A DNA stretch of 12,532 nucleotides from Solirubrobacterales bacterium. GTDB taxonomy: Bacteria; Actinomycetota; Thermoleophilia; Solirubrobacterales; Solirubrobacteraceae. A program made the translations under genes and the position numbers. Positions 5,347 through 12,224 of the stretch are shown here, in pieces. Position 1 is the first letter of the stretch, and every line of letters begins with the position of its first letter. The notes beneath the pieces are model-generated. The model was not told where the DNA came from, did no database searches, and was given only the letters and a program-made list of their open reading frames with translations. The stretch is taken from NCBI GenBank assembly GCA_026392325.1, contig JAPLCH010000214.1, positions 1 through 12,532 on the forward strand, written 5' to 3'.

Positions 5347-6698
5347 GGGGCGGGAATCAGTTCGGGGCCGGCGCCACCGTCACGGACAACCCACCCGCGT
5401 GCAAGCAAGTCGTCTCTGATCCTGTCCGCCTCCGCCCAGTCCTTGGCGGATCGGGCTGACTCACGGGCTGTCAGCAGCTCAAGCGATTCTGCGTCAGGGC
5501 CATCACTGGAGACTTCGACCAACAGATTCTCAAGTGCCAGAACGGAGAGCATCTCAACAAGATCGTCACCACCAACACCCTCGCCTTCCCGGTTGGCCTC
5601 GCGAATCCAGCCGAACAGCTCAGCCAATGCGGCAGGAGTGTTGAAGTCATCGGCGAGCGACTCAAAGAAACGCTCTCTATAAGGACGAAGGGAGTCAGGA
5701 GAAGGTCCTGGCACTACCTTGCGGGCAACCTCACGGATACGTGCTGCGCGCGCGTTTGCCTCCGCGAAGCGCTCATCAGTGCAAGAAAGCGGCTGCCTGT
5801 AGTGGCCGCCCAGCAGCCAGATGAGCACAGCATCACGCCCGTGAGACCCGATGGCCTCATGGAGCAGCAGGACGTTGCCGACAGACTTCGCCATCTTCTC
5901 CTCGCCAAAGCGCACCATGCCGTTGTGCATCCAGATCCGGGCAAGCGGCTTGCCGCGAGCAGCAGCAGTCTGCGCCTGCTCATTCTCATGGTGGGGAAAT
6001 ACAAGGTCGCTGCCACCGCCATGGATTTCAAAATCCACGCCAAGCTCTGCTTCCGCCATGGCCGAGCACTCAATATGCCAACCGGGCCGACCTGCTCCCC
6101 AAGGCGAATCCCAGGAAGTGTCCTCACCCGCCTTGGTGGCCTTCCAGAGCGCAAAGTCAAGGGGGTCACGCTTGATCTGCGAGCCCTCCACCCCTTCGCC
6201 CTGGTCCATCTGGTCAATGTCTCGATGGGAAAGTTCCCCATAGGCAGCATGGGAGCGAACATCGAAGTAAACGTCCCCCGCAGCCTCGTAAGCGTGTCCC
6301 GCTTCGATCAGGTCACTGATCAGACTGATGATCCCGTGCATGTGACCCGTTGCCAGCGGCTCAGCGTCCGGCCGGCCGATACCAAGGGCATCCGTGTCCG
6401 CCCGATAGTGGGCTGCCATCTGATCCGCGAGCTCCTGACTTCCAAGCCCCGCAGCGTTGGCGGCAGCGTAGATCTTGTCGTTCACATCAGTCAGGTTGCA
6501 GACAAGCTTCGCGTCGTAGCCAGAAGCATTGAGGAAGCGTCGGAAGATCCCAAAGATCACAAACGGGCGAGCATTCCCCACATGAATCCGGCCGTAGACG
6601 GTCGGGCCACAGGCGTAAATGCCCACCTTGTTGCCCTCTCGAGGCTCGAGCGGAAGGAGGTCGCCTGTAAGCGAGTCGTGGATGCGGACTGGAATCAT
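5343..6698 (-). CDS. cysS: Cysteinyl-tRNA synthetase
   Basis: The product is 451 residues, full length for a class I CysRS. The HIGH motif appears as HVGN (39-42) and KMSKS as KMAKS (268-272). The zinc ligands that select cysteine thiolate are all present: C30 in YACGPTVY, C211 in HIECSAM, and H236 and E240 in GSDLVFPHHENE. The C-terminal helical and anticodon-recognition region runs from about 340 to the end. It charges tRNA-Cys with cysteine in the cytoplasm. An MshC ligase of mycothiol synthesis shares this fold but is shorter and lacks the full C-terminal domain, so cysS is preferred. The start is ATG at 6698 with only a weak GAAAG ribosome site; a TACCCT hexamer 8 nt upstream raises the possibility of a very short leader. 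It is divergent from gluQ, with starts only tens of bases apart, and overlaps rlmB downstream by 4 nt. Confidence 0.97.
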   Translation of the reverse strand: MIPVRIHDSLTGDLLPLEPREGNKVGIYACGPTVYGRIHVGNARPFVIFGIFRRFLNASGYDAKLVCNLTDVNDKIYAAANAAGLGSQELADQMAAHYRADTDALGIGRPDAEPLATGHMHGIISLISDLIEAGHAYEAAGDVYFDVRSHAAYGELSHRDIDQMDQGEGVEGSQIKRDPLDFALWKATKAGEDTSWDSPWGAGRPGWHIECSAMAEAELGVDFEIHGGGSDLVFPHHENEQAQTAAARGKPLARIWMHNGMVRFGEEKMAKSVGNVLLLHEAIGSHGRDAVLIWLLGGHYRQPLSCTDERFAEANARAARIREVARKVVPGPSPDSLRPYRERFFESLADDFNTPAALAELFGWIREANREGEGVGGDDLVEMLSVLALENLLVEVSSDGPDAESLELLTARESARSAKDWAEADRIRDDLLARGWVVRDGGAGPELIPAP

Positions 6699-6719
6699 TA
6701 CTTTCGAGGGTAAATGCCC

Positions 6720-6737
6720 GGAGGCGCTCTAGCCTCC
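6720..6737. promoter_or_regulatory. Inverted repeat between divergent cysS and gluQ
   Basis: GGAGGC (6720-6725) and GCCTCC (6732-6737) flank GCTCTA. The element sits in the very short space between the divergent starts, where both promoters must lie. It could be an operator or a leader hairpin; if the gluQ start is 6714 it would lie in coding sequence. Confidence 0.3.
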
Positions 6738-6743
6738 CGCGGG

Positions 6744-7676
6744 ATGACTCCACCACTAATGGCAAAATCACCGACTCCCCAAAGCCATGGATTTGGACGC
6801 TACGCGCCAAGCCCAAGCGGACGCCTCCACGTTGGCAATCTGCGCACAGCTCTGCTCGCATGGTTGATTGCCCACCACACCGGGCGTGAACTCCTGCTCA
6901 GATTTGAAGACCTTGACGCGGACCGCTGCAGCCCTGAGATCGCCACTGGGCAGGAGCAGGATCTCGCAAGCCTTGGCATCACTTGGCCTCAAGAACCCGT
7001 TTTCCAAAGCCTCCGCACTGACCTGTACGAGGAGGCCATCGGCACGCTTCGAGCATCTGGATTGGACCTCTACCCCTGCTGGTGCACCCGCGCAGACTTG
7101 GCGCTTGCAGCCCCGCATGACCCACAGCGTCCATACCCCGGGACTTGTCGGAACCTCTCCGAGGCAAAGCGCAAAGAACGACTTGAAGTTGAAGAGCGCA
7201 AACCCGCACTCCGCGTGGACCTAGGTGATGTTGAGATCGAGTGGGACGACATGATTCTTGGCCCACAGGTTGGAAGGTCAAGTGATCCGATCATTCAGCG
7301 GGCAGATGGAGCCTTCACCTACAACCTCGCCGTCGTAGTTGACGATTCAAGTCAAGGGGTTGACCAGATTGTCAGGGGCGATGACCTTGCATCATCGGTG
7401 CCCGTCCAAGCAGCCTTGTACGACGCCCTTGCCAGCCCCCGGCCAACTTGGGGTCATGTACCGCTTGTCCTTGACCCGTCAGGCAGTCGGCTCTCCAAAC
7501 GGGTGGGCTCCACAACCTTGGAGTCTTGGGGGCGGGACGGAACAGCCCTCGCCCAACTTGGGGCAAGCCTTGGCCTCTGCAACAAGACCGAGCAAGCCAT
7601 CACTTCCGATCAGCTGCTTGAGCGCTTCGACCTTGGCTCAATCAACCGAGAGCCGTGGACCTTCGAGTCTGAGTAA
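6744..7676 (+). CDS. gluQ: Glutamyl-Q tRNA(Asp) synthetase
   Basis: From the ATG at 6744 the product is 310 residues, the length of GluQ-RS and far shorter than a full glutamyl-tRNA synthetase of about 480. It contains only the catalytic Rossmann domain: GRYAPSPSG, HVGN (HIGH) at about 29-32, RFEDLDADR, and RLSKR as the KMSKS motif near the end. The GluQ-type zinc site C-W-C ... Y-x(3)-C is complete (C112, C114, Y131, C135), and no anticodon-binding domain follows. The enzyme activates glutamate without tRNA and attaches it to queuosine in tRNA-Asp. Other starts are ATG 6714, with GAGGG very close, and ATG 6759, which best fits family N-termini. The gene is convergent with the mannosyltransferase, with 3 bp between stops, and divergent from cysS, so it has its own promoter. 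Confidence 0.9.
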   Translation: MTPPLMAKSPTPQSHGFGRYAPSPSGRLHVGNLRTALLAWLIAHHTGRELLLRFEDLDADRCSPEIATGQEQDLASLGITWPQEPVFQSLRTDLYEEAIGTLRASGLDLYPCWCTRADLALAAPHDPQRPYPGTCRNLSEAKRKERLEVEERKPALRVDLGDVEIEWDDMILGPQVGRSSDPIIQRADGAFTYNLAVVVDDSSQGVDQIVRGDDLASSVPVQAALYDALASPRPTWGHVPLVLDPSGSRLSKRVGSTTLESWGRDGTALAQLGASLGLCNKTEQAITSDQLLERFDLGSINREPWTFESE

Positions 7677-7679
7677 CGC

Positions 7680-9065
7680 TCAGCCGGAATGGGCCCAGCC
7701 AACGCCGAGCGGCGCCAGCCAGCGAATTGCCTGAATGGCAATCACTCCGACGGTCAGTGCAATCGCACCACCGCGAATGCGCCTGTTGCCGCTGAGTGCA
7801 GCAAACGGCTGAGTTGAAAGCGCAAGTGAGGCAATAATCGCCACTGCTGCTCCGCCGATCCATCCGTTCTTGGTACGCAGGGCGGCTCGGGCAGACAAGA
7901 CAATGATCGACAGGACAGCCAGGAACAGCAGGGTCCTTGGGATCACCCCAACCTGACCGAGACCCAGATAGCCGGCAAAGATGCCGGGAACGCTTCGCAG
8001 CTCTCCAATGTGTTGCCCTGTGCCATCCGCGATCGTCGCGGGCACGGTGAGCCACTGTCCGCCGTAGAACAGGGTCGCCACGGCCGCAACGGCAGCCGTG
8101 ACCATGGTGAATCCCAGCAGTGCCGCCCGAGTCCCCCGGTCAACACTCTTGCGCGCACCGATCAGCAGGAAAGGAAGCACGAGCCCAGCTGTCGCCTTCA
8201 CCGCAACCGCCACCGCGAGTGCAGCACCCGCAGCGCGCGGCCGCGACTGAACAACAAGACGAACCGCTGCGAGAACCACAGCGAGCATCAGCAGATCATT
8301 GTGCCCCCCGCCAAGTGCATAAACGAGCAAAACCGGGTTGAGAGCAACGAAAACCATTGCCTGCGCAGCAGGACGGCCGAGGTCCCTTGCGATCTTGTAC
8401 GTCAGCCACGCACAGGCGCCCGCTGAGGCGAATGCGACGAGTTTCAGCGCCCAGAGCCCACCTGCGACTCCCAGCGGCGTCAGAGCCACCGTAAAGAGCG
8501 TGAAGATCGGGCCGTAAACAGTTGGCGTGTCACACCAGATCAACCCCGTCCAACCGAAAACAGGGTCCTGCGGTCGGACGACCGGCCCGTGAAGGTACGG
8601 GTTGACACTGTGAAGCACCTGCAGCCGTCCAGCTGACAGATAGGTGAACACATCGGTAGAGAACAAAGGTGGTGCCAGCAGCAGCAGCACGTAGATAGCC
8701 CCAATGGCCCAGACGAGTGTTCTGAGGGGGACAGAGTCAACATCGCGGACAACGAGCAGCCAAGCGGCCGTCGCGAGAACCAGCCCCCCAGCCACGGCGG
8801 GACGGCCCAACCACAGGCCCGTGTCAGCCATCGGACTGAAAATGCCGAGAATCCAATTAGGAAGAGTCGAGCCTGGAGCTCCAACAGGAACGGTAAGTCG
8901 AGAGGCTGGCGCCGTCAGGACCAGAATTCCGATCAGCCCGAGAATCGTGGCAAGACCCTCACGAGCTCCCAGAGCTCCCACGCTTGAGCCAAGCCTGACG
9001 TCACCGCTGCTGCCTGCTGCAACAGCCTCAGGTGCCTGACGGGAGAATGAAGTCCGCAGTTCCAT
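7680..9065 (-). CDS. Polytopic GT-C mannosyltransferase, MptB-like
   Basis: The product is 461 residues with about 10-12 hydrophobic spans separated by short loops. The first outer loop has the acidic GT-C signature STDVFTY (D138), followed by NPY (155-157) and YGP (184-186); GGGHNDLLM at 252-260 lies after a span ending in LNPVLLVYA. This set matches polyprenol-phosphomannose-dependent alpha-1,6-mannosyltransferases (MptA/MptB, GT87-like), which extend the mannan core of lipoglycans outside the membrane in Actinobacteria. Which linkage and acceptor are used cannot be told. The ATG at 9065 shares one base with the ispF TGA (TGATG), so translation is likely coupled to ispF. The link to isoprenoid genes fits a polyprenyl-phosphate sugar donor, though this is inference. 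A generic DUF2029 glycosyltransferase is the alternative. Confidence 0.78.
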   Translation of the reverse strand: MELRTSFSRQAPEAVAAGSSGDVRLGSSVGALGAREGLATILGLIGILVLTAPASRLTVPVGAPGSTLPNWILGIFSPMADTGLWLGRPAVAGGLVLATAAWLLVVRDVDSVPLRTLVWAIGAIYVLLLLAPPLFSTDVFTYLSAGRLQVLHSVNPYLHGPVVRPQDPVFGWTGLIWCDTPTVYGPIFTLFTVALTPLGVAGGLWALKLVAFASAGACAWLTYKIARDLGRPAAQAMVFVALNPVLLVYALGGGHNDLLMLAVVLAAVRLVVQSRPRAAGAALAVAVAVKATAGLVLPFLLIGARKSVDRGTRAALLGFTMVTAAVAAVATLFYGGQWLTVPATIADGTGQHIGELRSVPGIFAGYLGLGQVGVIPRTLLFLAVLSIIVLSARAALRTKNGWIGGAAVAIIASLALSTQPFAALSGNRRIRGGAIALTVGVIAIQAIRWLAPLGVGWAHSG

Positions 9066-9556
9066 CAGACGGGCTCATCAATGTCAGTTGTTGACACGAC
9101 CGCGTAGGCGGCAACCCCTTCACCACGCCCTACGAAACCAAGACCTTCACCGCGTGTTGCCTTGACGCTCACACGGTCAACGGGAATACCCAACGCTGCA
9201 GCCAGGTTTGCGCGCATCGCATCCCGGTGGGGTGCCAGCTTGGGCCGTTCAAGATTGACTGTCGCATCCACATTCCACGGGGTGAAACCGGCCGCTGCAA
9301 CTCGCCGGACAGCCTCCGCCAGAAGGGCCACAGAGTCCGCACCGGCAAATTCAGGGTCCGTGTCCGGGAAGTGGGAGCCAATGTCGCCGAGGGCCGCAGC
9401 TCCAAGCAACGCGTCAGTGACCGCGTGACAAAGAACATCAGCATCCGAGTGTCCGACAGGTCCAACAGGACTTTCAACAGTCACGCCACCAACGACCATG
9501 GGCCGGCCTTCAGCCAGAGGGTGAACGTCATAGCCAATCCCAAACCGTTGCGGCAC
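9065..9556 (-). CDS. ispF: 2-C-methyl-D-erythritol 2,4-cyclodiphosphate synthase
   Basis: The product is 163 residues, the standard size. The metal-binding triad is D10 and H12 in GIGYDVHPL and H44 in DADVLCHAV. DIGSHFPDTD (58-67) is the conserved loop contacting the substrate. FVGRGEGVAAYAV near the C-terminus is the family signature, preceded by KATRGEGLG where many homologues have KATTTEGLG. It converts 4-diphosphocytidyl-methylerythritol 2-phosphate to the cyclic diphosphate, releasing CMP, in the MEP pathway to isopentenyl diphosphate; the active enzyme is a cytoplasmic trimer. The start is a GTG at 9556, 2 bp after the ispD stop. It forms a unit with ispD and with the mannosyltransferase that follows. 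Confidence 0.96.
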   Translation of the reverse strand: MPQRFGIGYDVHPLAEGRPMVVGGVTVESPVGPVGHSDADVLCHAVTDALLGAAALGDIGSHFPDTDPEFAGADSVALLAEAVRRVAAAGFTPWNVDATVNLERPKLAPHRDAMRANLAAALGIPVDRVSVKATRGEGLGFVGRGEGVAAYAVVSTTDIDEPV

Positions 9557-9558
9557 GG

Positions 9559-10260
9559 TCAGATACTCCCGCCGGCAGTACGCCGGGAAAGAATCAGATT
9601 TGCCAATTCAAGATCTTTTGGTTCAGTCACTTTGAAGTTCTCCGTTGGTGCGTCCACGAGGAGCACCTTGATTCCCAGCTGCGCAACGAGCGCAGCGTCG
9701 TCGGTCGCCGCTGAAAGCACCCCGTCGTCCTGCGCCAGCGCACGCTCCAACACATTCCGCGAGAACGCTTGTGGCGTCTGCACAGACTTCAAGGTTGAGC
9801 GTTCCGGCGTTGAGAGGACGAAACCACCCTCATCAGCAACCTTGATGGTATCGGTGACTGGACAAGCTGCAATGGCGGCTTGACAGCCGGACCCTGGGGC
9901 CACTGCCAGAACAAGCTCCTCAATCAAATGTGACTCCACAAGGGCCCTCGCAGCATCGTGGACCAGAACCGGCTCATCGGCCTCCCCGGCACTGGCTGCT
10001 TCAAGTGCAGCCCGAACTGAAAGTGAACGGTCTTCACCTCCCTCGCAGCGGATGCACCCGTCCAGCTCAGCTGCCTCAGATTCCGATGGCTCCCAACCTG
10101 GCGGAAGGGCAACCACGATTTCCCTGACTGACCCAGAGGCCCGAAAAGCGTCAATGCTCCAGGCGATCATCGGCCGTCCGGCCACAGACACGAACGCCTT
10201 GGGACCACTGGTTCCAAGGCGTTCGCCGCGTCCTGCAGCGACGATCAGTGCGATCGCCAC
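9559..10260 (-). CDS. ispD: 2-C-methyl-D-erythritol 4-phosphate cytidylyltransferase
   Basis: The product is 233 residues, typical for IspD. The nucleotide-binding motif LIVAAGRGERLG spans 5-16, with K21 in GPKAF. HDAARALV (101-108) carries the metal-binding aspartate D102, and VTDTIK, TPQAF and TDDAALV are further family motifs. It transfers CMP from CTP to methylerythritol phosphate, two steps before IspF in the MEP pathway. The start is GTG at 10260 with AGGA 9 nt upstream. It begins 25 bp after carD and ends 2 bp before ispF, so it is probably co-transcribed with both. ispD and ispF are separate here, not fused as in some proteobacteria. Confidence 0.96.
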   Translation of the reverse strand: MAIALIVAAGRGERLGTSGPKAFVSVAGRPMIAWSIDAFRASGSVREIVVALPPGWEPSESEAAELDGCIRCEGGEDRSLSVRAALEAASAGEADEPVLVHDAARALVESHLIEELVLAVAPGSGCQAAIAACPVTDTIKVADEGGFVLSTPERSTLKSVQTPQAFSRNVLERALAQDDGVLSAATDDAALVAQLGIKVLLVDAPTENFKVTEPKDLELANLILSRRTAGGSI

Positions 10261-10285
10261 AGTCTCAAATCCTGTCCGTTGACGG

Positions 10286-10870
10286 TCAGTCGCCTACGGG
10301 AGCCGGCGAGTCGTGGCCAGCGGACTTGGCGAGCAAATTGTCGAGGTATGCGTCTGCCTCAGTGTCTTCCATCTCAAGCGCGTACTGAAGCTCTGAGGCA
10401 AGATTCTGCTTCGCCCTTGTGAACTGAGCCTTCTCGCCGGTGGAGAGACCCTTGTCAGCCTCACGCACGGCAAGGTTGCGAAGCACATCAGCGATCTCAC
10501 AGACATCACTGGTGTTGAGCTTTTCCTTGTTGTGCTTGTAGCGACGGTTCCAGTTCTTGGGCATCTCGGAGCATTCACTGCCGATGATCCCAAGGACCTT
10601 CTTGACTGTCTTCTGATCAATGACCCGTCGGAGACCGGCCCTGGCGGCGTTCTCGCTTGGGACCATGACGGTCATGTCGTTGTGCTGGATCCTGATGGTC
10701 AGGTACTCGCGCGATACGCCGAGAACCGTCTTCTCTTCCTTCAGGACAACCTCGCCCGCCCCGTGGTGTGGGTATACGACCGAGTCACCAATCTCAAAGA
10801 TGATGTTTACAAGCTCGATCTCGACCTCAAGGTCGTCAAGCTGATCTGCGGCTACTGTGCTGTTGGGAAT
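10286..10870 (-). CDS. carD: CarD-family RNA polymerase-binding transcription regulator with an apparent ATT start
   Basis: The conserved CarD N-terminus FEIGDSVVYPHHGAGEVV is encoded in frame from about 10798 downward, and EYLTIRIQHNDMTVMVP completes the RNA polymerase-interacting Tudor-like domain. The helical DNA-binding domain follows, with WNRRYKHNKEKL and DVLRNLAVREADKGLSTGEK. CarD binds the polymerase beta subunit and stabilises open promoter complexes. No ATG, GTG or TTG occurs in this frame between the disA stop (10913) and 10675; the ATG at 10675 would delete the whole N-terminal domain. An ATT at 10870 stands 5 nt after a perfect AGGAGG, giving 194 residues with about 24 extra at the N-terminus. 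The position aligned with the usual Met (as in Mycobacterium MIFKVGD) is ATC. The start is therefore uncertain, but the family call is firm. Confidence 0.9.
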   Translation of the reverse strand: MPNSTVAADQLDDLEVEIELVNIIFEIGDSVVYPHHGAGEVVLKEEKTVLGVSREYLTIRIQHNDMTVMVPSENAARAGLRRVIDQKTVKKVLGIIGSECSEMPKNWNRRYKHNKEKLNTSDVCEIADVLRNLAVREADKGLSTGEKAQFTRAKQNLASELQYALEMEDTEADAYLDNLLAKSAGHDSPAPVGD

Positions 10871-10875
10871 TGTGT

Positions 10876-10881
10876 CCTCCT
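10876..10881 (-). promoter_or_regulatory. Perfect Shine-Dalgarno sequence pointing to an ATT codon of carD
   Basis: AGGAGG on the minus strand is the strongest ribosome site I see in the window and lies in the 42-nt gap between disA and the first carD-frame start candidate. Five nucleotides (ACACA) separate it from ATT at 10870. The nearby ATG at 10884, in another frame, reaches a stop after 11 codons, so it does not explain the site. Confidence 0.65.
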
Positions 10882-10912
10882 CTTCATCGCGATCCCGGAA
10901 TGGGAACGCGGG

Positions 10913-12031
10913 TCAAATCTGCAGGTAACGGTCCACGAGGTTGATTTCCTGAAGCCGGCGCAGTCCCTCGCGAATGTCCTTGGCGCGCAGCTCTCCTACT
11001 CCCTCGATTGATTCCAGCTCGCCCTCGGCAGCTCCAAGCAGATCCTCGAGGCCGCCAAAGGCCTCGACGATCCGCTGGACAACCAGCTTCGGGAGTCGTG
11101 GAATCCGACCAAGCACCCTGTAACCCCGAGGGGCAACAGCGTGGTCGATCGTGTTGACCTTGCGGTCATACCCGAGCAGCTCTGCGAGCCGTCCGAAATC
11201 GAGAAGATCCTGATGTGAAAGACGTGCAAGCTGCTCCATGACCCCGGCCAGTCCATCCGGGCCCATCTCTGTGACGTAATCGTCGACGAGTGCTGCCTTG
11301 TCTGAAGCGACTCCTGTGAGCACTTCATCCAGCTGCATCTCAATCAGACGACCCTCACTGCCGAGCTCAACGATGTGGCGTTCGATCTCCGCTCCCATGC
11401 GTGTGACCATCTCGCTTCGCTGAAGCACGGTCAGAACATCATGGAGGGTTGCGCTTCCCTCAAACTCAAGCGCGGTCAGACGGGTTGAAACTTGGTCCAG
11501 GCGGCTGCGGTACTTGTCAAGCGTGGCCAATGCCTGATTGGCCTTTGCGAGAACGACGGGAATGTCTTCAAGGATGTACTTCGAACCATCCGTGTAAAGC
11601 GAGACAACTTCACGGCGCTGCGACACGGCAATCACCAACGCGTCAGCTTGCTTTGACATCCGCTCAGCTGTCCGGTGCCGGGTGCCTGTTTCGCTCGACA
11701 TGATCGTCGGGTCCGGGGTCATCTGAACGTTTGCCCAGACAATCTTTGTGGCGCTCGGGTTCAACACGATCGCCCCGTCCATTTTTGCCACCTGGTAAAG
11801 AAAAGCTGGCGAGTAATCAATGTCCATGCGGATCCCGCCGGAGATCATTTGGGCAAGCTCTTCAGGATCCCCAATCACAATCAGGGCGCCAGTACGGGCG
11901 TGAAGGACGTTGTCCAGTCCGTCCCGGAGGGCTGTTCCTGGGGCCACCATTTCGAGCGACCGGACCAAACCGGGATCTTGGCGCGAGTCAAGTTCAACCG
12001 TTGAATCTTCACTTGATCGCCCTTGCATCAC
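10913..12031 (-). CDS. disA: Diadenylate cyclase DisA
   Basis: The product is 372 residues from GTG at 12031 (371 from ATG at 12028), the normal DisA length. The N-terminal DAC domain has the catalytic motifs D85-G86-A87 in KMDGAIVL and R118-H119-R120 in TGTRHRTAER, which join two ATP into cyclic di-AMP. A long helical linker follows to about residue 300. The C-terminal domain has tandem helix-hairpin-helix DNA-binding elements (LLGAAEGELESIEGVGELRA), by which DisA scans DNA for branched structures. In Bacillus the octamer couples c-di-AMP output to genome integrity. Its usual neighbour radA is not in the window. No Shine-Dalgarno is visible, but a TAGAAT hexamer ends 6 nt before the GTG, suggesting a leaderless message. 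It heads the disA-carD-ispD-ispF run. Confidence 0.97.
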   Translation of the reverse strand: MMQGRSSEDSTVELDSRQDPGLVRSLEMVAPGTALRDGLDNVLHARTGALIVIGDPEELAQMISGGIRMDIDYSPAFLYQVAKMDGAIVLNPSATKIVWANVQMTPDPTIMSSETGTRHRTAERMSKQADALVIAVSQRREVVSLYTDGSKYILEDIPVVLAKANQALATLDKYRSRLDQVSTRLTALEFEGSATLHDVLTVLQRSEMVTRMGAEIERHIVELGSEGRLIEMQLDEVLTGVASDKAALVDDYVTEMGPDGLAGVMEQLARLSHQDLLDFGRLAELLGYDRKVNTIDHAVAPRGYRVLGRIPRLPKLVVQRIVEAFGGLEDLLGAAEGELESIEGVGELRAKDIREGLRRLQEINLVDRYLQI

Positions 12032-12037
12032 AAGGTG

Positions 12038-12043
12038 ATTCTA
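12038..12043 (-). promoter_or_regulatory. -10 box suggesting leaderless disA transcription
   Basis: TAGAAT matches the bacterial -10 consensus at five of six positions and lies 6 nt from GTG (12031) and 9 nt from ATG (12028), so transcription would begin at or near the start codon. The -35 region is not recognisable. Absence of any ribosome site upstream of disA fits this reading. Confidence 0.5.
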
Positions 12044-12193
12044 CCGTGCCTTGCCGAATTTCGCCCCGAAGCAACGAACTCCTACCCAATGGCGACCGCC
12101 ACGACTGATCCCGCGGGCACATATACCCGCCTGACAGCCGCCCAGTGAACAGCGCGGATCGGCCTCGCATCGCGCCAGTAAGGATGTTTTTCA

Positions 12194-12212
12194 GATCCCT
12201 TCCATGGGGATC
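12194..12212 (-). terminator. Hairpin after the right-edge reading frame
   Basis: GATCCC (12194-12199) and GGGATC (12207-12212) flank a 7-nt loop. On the minus strand it begins 12 nt after the stop codon of the reading frame that enters from the right edge, and is followed by TGAAAAAC rather than a U-run. Between here and disA (12044-12193) I see no gene. Confidence 0.3.
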
Positions 12213-12224
12213 GGACCTCACGCA

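Noticed and set aside
5343..6698. mshC (cysteine:glucosaminyl-inositol ligase) instead of cysS
   Set aside because: The length of 451 residues with a full C-terminal region and the neighbouring rlmB fit CysRS.
5802..6713. A 303-codon plus-strand open frame antisense to cysS
   Set aside because: It lies wholly opposite a full-length cysS with all catalytic and zinc residues, and shows no recognisable domain.
6744..7676. A full or pseudogenised glutamyl-tRNA synthetase
   Set aside because: Length, GluQ-type zinc ligands and an intact catalytic domain fit GluQ-RS; there is no broken anticodon domain behind it, as the next gene is convergent after 3 bp.
10286..10675. carD starting at the ATG at 10675
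   Set aside because: This would remove the conserved polymerase-interacting domain, which is clearly encoded in frame upstream.
10532..11011. A 159-codon plus-strand open frame opposite carD and the end of disA
   Set aside because: It has no recognised domain and is antisense to two conserved genes whose motifs are intact.
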